Source: an uncultured Lachnospiraceae bacterium (GTDB lineage Bacteria; Bacillota; Clostridia; Lachnospirales; Lachnospiraceae). Taken from it: a stretch of 64,000 bases of DNA. Location: the NCBI GenBank assembly GCA_947644545.1, contig CANRZW010000020.1:1-64000 (forward strand), given 5' to 3'. Below are positions 62,044-64,000 of this stretch, one piece after another; within the stretch, counting starts at the first letter, position 1; every line of letters starts with the position of its first letter. The notes under the pieces are model-generated. The model was not told the DNA's origin and did no database searches. It was given only the letters and a program-made list of their open reading frames with translations. The translations under genes were made by a program, and so were the position numbers.

Positions 62044-63090
62044 TTGAAAAAAGCTGCTTGTACTGCTGCATTTATTTGTCTGTTTTTTAGTTTGGCAGGG
62101 TGTGGTGCAGATAATGCCTCCGGTAATGTTGCGGATATAGAAACTGGGAAGGATATGGAAGAAAGCCTATTGCAGCAAACCGAAGGAGCAGAAAATATTG
62201 TGCAGACAGAAGAACAGATAAATAAACCGTATACGACAGATACAAAGATAGCCGAGGTTATATTTGATCCGGTTTTCGGAGAGCATGGCAGGCTGATTTT
62301 TCCGATAGACAGTGGTTATTACAGCGGAAACACTTTGGGAACATTGCGGCTCACATGGTATAGCAATATTGACCCGGAAAAAACGGTAGAGATTGCAAAC
62401 TATCTGAGAGATCATGCGGCAGCGGGTGAAACCTATTTTTATGATATTTACACTGACGAGGAAAAGGCGGCAGACCCGGCAAAAGAGGATACAGGGCTGT
62501 TCTTTTTCAAAGGAAATCCCGGAGAAAAATTTGCTGTCTGTAATGCAGGCGGGGGATTCGCATATGTGGGAGCAATGCAGGACAGCTTTCCCCATGCACT
62601 GGAATTATCCAAAATGGGATATAACGCCTTTGCCTTGATTTACCGACCCGGAGCGCAGACAGCCTGTGAAGATTTAGCAAGGGCGGTCAGTTTCATTTTT
62701 GAACATTCAGAGGAACTTGAAATAGATACCGACAGCTACTCTGTGTGGGGCGGTTCTGCAGGCGCAAGGATGGCGGCATGGCTTGGCTCTTATGGTCCGG
62801 CTGCTTTTGGGGGAAATGAACTGCCCAGGCCAGGAGCGGTTATCATGCAATATACAGGTCACAGTGACTATACAGAAAGTGATCCGCCAACTTTTGCGTG
62901 TGTCGGAGAAAATGATGGAATTGCAAGCTGGTGGACAATGGAAAACCGCCTGCGCTATCTGGATTCGTTGGGAATCCCTACAGAGTTCCACAAATATCTG
63001 GGGCTCGGTCACGGTTTTGGAATAGGAACCGGAACGGCTGCAGAAGGATGGATAAATGAGGCAGCAGCATTTTGGGAAAAGCAAATGTAG
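62044..63090 (+). CDS. Alpha/beta hydrolase lipoprotein
   Basis: This protein of about 348 residues is an alpha/beta hydrolase of the BD-FAE/acetyl-esterase type with a lipoprotein signal peptide (ICLFFSLAGCGADN). The nucleophile elbow is GGSAGARM, the oxyanion-type strand AVCNAGGGFAYVGAMQ, the acid is probably in CVGENDGIA and the catalytic histidine in GLGHGFGIG. It is exported and anchored by lipid. Start: GGAGGTG (62031-62037) touches ATG 62038 but lies 6 nt before TTG 62044, which then gives a signal peptide starting MKKAACTAAF; TTG is preferred. Substrate is unknown, though the neighbouring iron-type alcohol dehydrogenase may use its product. Confidence 0.82.
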   Translation: MKKAACTAAFICLFFSLAGCGADNASGNVADIETGKDMEESLLQQTEGAENIVQTEEQINKPYTTDTKIAEVIFDPVFGEHGRLIFPIDSGYYSGNTLGTLRLTWYSNIDPEKTVEIANYLRDHAAAGETYFYDIYTDEEKAADPAKEDTGLFFFKGNPGEKFAVCNAGGGFAYVGAMQDSFPHALELSKMGYNAFALIYRPGAQTACEDLARAVSFIFEHSEELEIDTDSYSVWGGSAGARMAAWLGSYGPAAFGGNELPRPGAVIMQYTGHSDYTESDPPTFACVGENDGIASWWTMENRLRYLDSLGIPTEFHKYLGLGHGFGIGTGTAAEGWINEAAAFWEKQM

Positions 63091-63105
63091 AGGAGAAAAA
63101 ACAAA

Positions 63106-63258
63106 ATGAAAAGAAAAGTAATTGTGATTGCAGGAGTAATAGCAGTGGCAGCTATTGCCATTACGGTTTTTATGAAAATGATGAGCGGTTCCGGCGTAGG
63201 AGTTGATAATAACCCTGAGTTGGAAGTAAAAGATTGGGTAAAAAATTTCAGCAAATAA
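63106..63258 (+). CDS. 50-residue anchored peptide
   Basis: ATG 63106 to TAA 63258 encodes 50 residues: a positively charged start (MKRKVIVIAGVIAVAAIAIT), one hydrophobic helix and a short hydrophilic tail ending VKDWVKNFSK. SD AGGAG is 8-10 nt upstream, and the gene lies tightly between the lipoprotein and the dehydrogenase, so it is likely part of that operon. The helix is about 17-20 residues and could be a membrane anchor or signal sequence. No family recognised. Confidence 0.6.
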   Translation: MKRKVIVIAGVIAVAAIAITVFMKMMSGSGVGVDNNPELEVKDWVKNFSK

Positions 63259-63274
63259 TGCAGGAGGAAATGTG

Positions 63275-64000
63275 ATGAACAATTTTATTTTTGAAAACGC
63301 TACAAAGGTGTTTTTCGGGAAAGGGTGTGTAAAGGAATACTTATGCTGTCTGACAAAAGGGCATGGAGATACAGTCATGCTGGCATATGGCGGCGGTTCC
63401 ATCAAACGCAACGGTGTTTATGACGAGGTAACGGCTATCCTGAAAGCAGGTGGAAAGAATATTGTTGAGTTTTCGGGTATTATGGCAAATCCCACTTATG
63501 CGAAAGTGCTGGAAGGCGCAAAGCTGGCAAAGGAAAACAATGTGGGGCTGATCCTCGGTGTCGGCGGCGGTTCGGTTATGGACTGCTGCAAGGCGGTATC
63601 CATTGCTGCCCGGTATCAGGGGGATATATGGGCGGATTTCCTCGCGCGTCCCGGTATCTTTGATTTTGAGCCGCTGCCTCTCGGTGTGATTGTCACAGTA
63701 GCGGGAACCGGGAGCGAGTGCAATGGCGGGGCTGTGATTACTAACGAAGAACTGAGAATAAAGACCGGGCGTGATTATCCGAAATGCAATCCGAGGTTTG
63801 CCCTGCTTGATCCGACTTATACCTACAGCGTCCCGAAATTCCAGATGGTATCCGGCAGCTTTGACATTCTTTCACACATCATGGAGATTTATTTCAGCGA
63901 GCCGGACGAGGATAATGTTTCCGATGACATTGCCGAAGCGCTTATGCGGAATGTGATTCGTAATCTGCGTGCGGCGATTAAGAACCCGGAGGATTATACA
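63275..64000 (+). CDS. Iron-containing alcohol dehydrogenase (3' end outside window)
   Basis: This partial gene gives 242 codons with no stop before the window end. The enzyme is of the butanol-dehydrogenase-like (iron-type) family, which normally has about 385-390 residues. The N-terminus MNNFIFENATKVFFGKG is family-typical. The NAD-binding glycines are in MLAYGGGSIKRNGVYD and LGVGGGSVMDCCKAVSI, followed by GTGSECNGGAVITNEEL and the metal-binding region VSGSFDILSHIMEIYF, with aspartate and the first histidine visible. SD AGGAGG is 9 nt upstream. It would interconvert aldehydes and alcohols with NAD(P)H, in the same operon as the esterase-like protein. Confidence 0.92.
   Translation, partial: MNNFIFENATKVFFGKGCVKEYLCCLTKGHGDTVMLAYGGGSIKRNGVYDEVTAILKAGGKNIVEFSGIMANPTYAKVLEGAKLAKENNVGLILGVGGGSVMDCCKAVSIAARYQGDIWADFLARPGIFDFEPLPLGVIVTVAGTGSECNGGAVITNEELRIKTGRDYPKCNPRFALLDPTYTYSVPKFQMVSGSFDILSHIMEIYFSEPDEDNVSDDIAEALMRNVIRNLRAAIKNPEDYT

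Overview
The window looks like a chromosomal segment of a motile, anaerobic Firmicute of the Lachnospiraceae (Clostridium cluster XIVa). The signs are strong AGGAGG-type ribosome binding sites almost everywhere, moderate GC, sigma-A promoters with 17-nt spacers, a CarD-family regulator, BofA and YaaL-type proteins, clostridial Tad pilus genes, a DUF969/DUF979/pyroglutamyl-peptidase operon, and several flagellins outside a large flagellar operon. Almost all genes are on the + strand. No insertion sequence, prophage, CRISPR array or rRNA is visible.

Layout. 1-11 kb: EAL-like/HDOD signalling protein, adenosylhomocysteinase, a coiled-coil protein with 42-bp coding repeats, an ABC exporter, and a two-component system followed by a BceAB-like transporter. 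11-20 kb: CarD-like regulator, ArsP_2-type metal permease, tRNA-Lys, tatD, rsmA, a 984-residue TPR protein with a degenerate AAA+-like tail, and glgB. 20-30 kb: a flagellar filament island with three flagellins. One carries a large domain of unknown function. One carries an inserted HExxH...E metallopeptidase domain (flagellinolysin type). One is of ordinary size. With them are a zinc-ribbon protein, a 1016-residue protein whose C-terminus resembles the hook-length protein FliK, and a FliS-like protein. 30-42 kb: YaaL/BofA, then a compact Tad (type IVb) pilus operon: prepilin peptidase, TadZ, TadA, TadB, TadC with a large insert, Flp pilin, DUF5702 protein, two TadE-like pseudopilins, a second prepilin peptidase, an FHA membrane protein and a rhomboid protease.

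42-54 kb: metabolic and transport genes. These are a flavodoxin/SCP2 protein, HIT hydrolase, two-subunit fumarase, a small minus-strand gene that reads as one protein only after a -1 shift at an A AAA AAC heptamer, the DUF969-DUF979-pcp operon, tRNA-Ser, a YtrA-type GntR regulator with its ABC transporter and a clear palindromic operator, a free-standing 39-residue membrane peptide, and a DUF1538 membrane protein paired with a tandem P-II-like protein. 54-64 kb: a flavoprotein, a carbohydrate-type ABC importer with a nucleoside-hydrolase-like enzyme and AraC regulator, then LysR, an esterase-like lipoprotein, a 50-residue anchored peptide and an iron-type alcohol dehydrogenase that runs off the window end.

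The strongest candidates for new biology are the enzymatic flagellin and its unusual partners, the Tad locus (two prepilin peptidases, enlarged TadC, Cys-repeat pseudopilin, possible ATT start, structured leader), the frameshift gene, and the hairpin element upstream of tatD whose loop recurs upstream of the GntR gene. All calls come from reading the sequence and family knowledge; no database search was possible.
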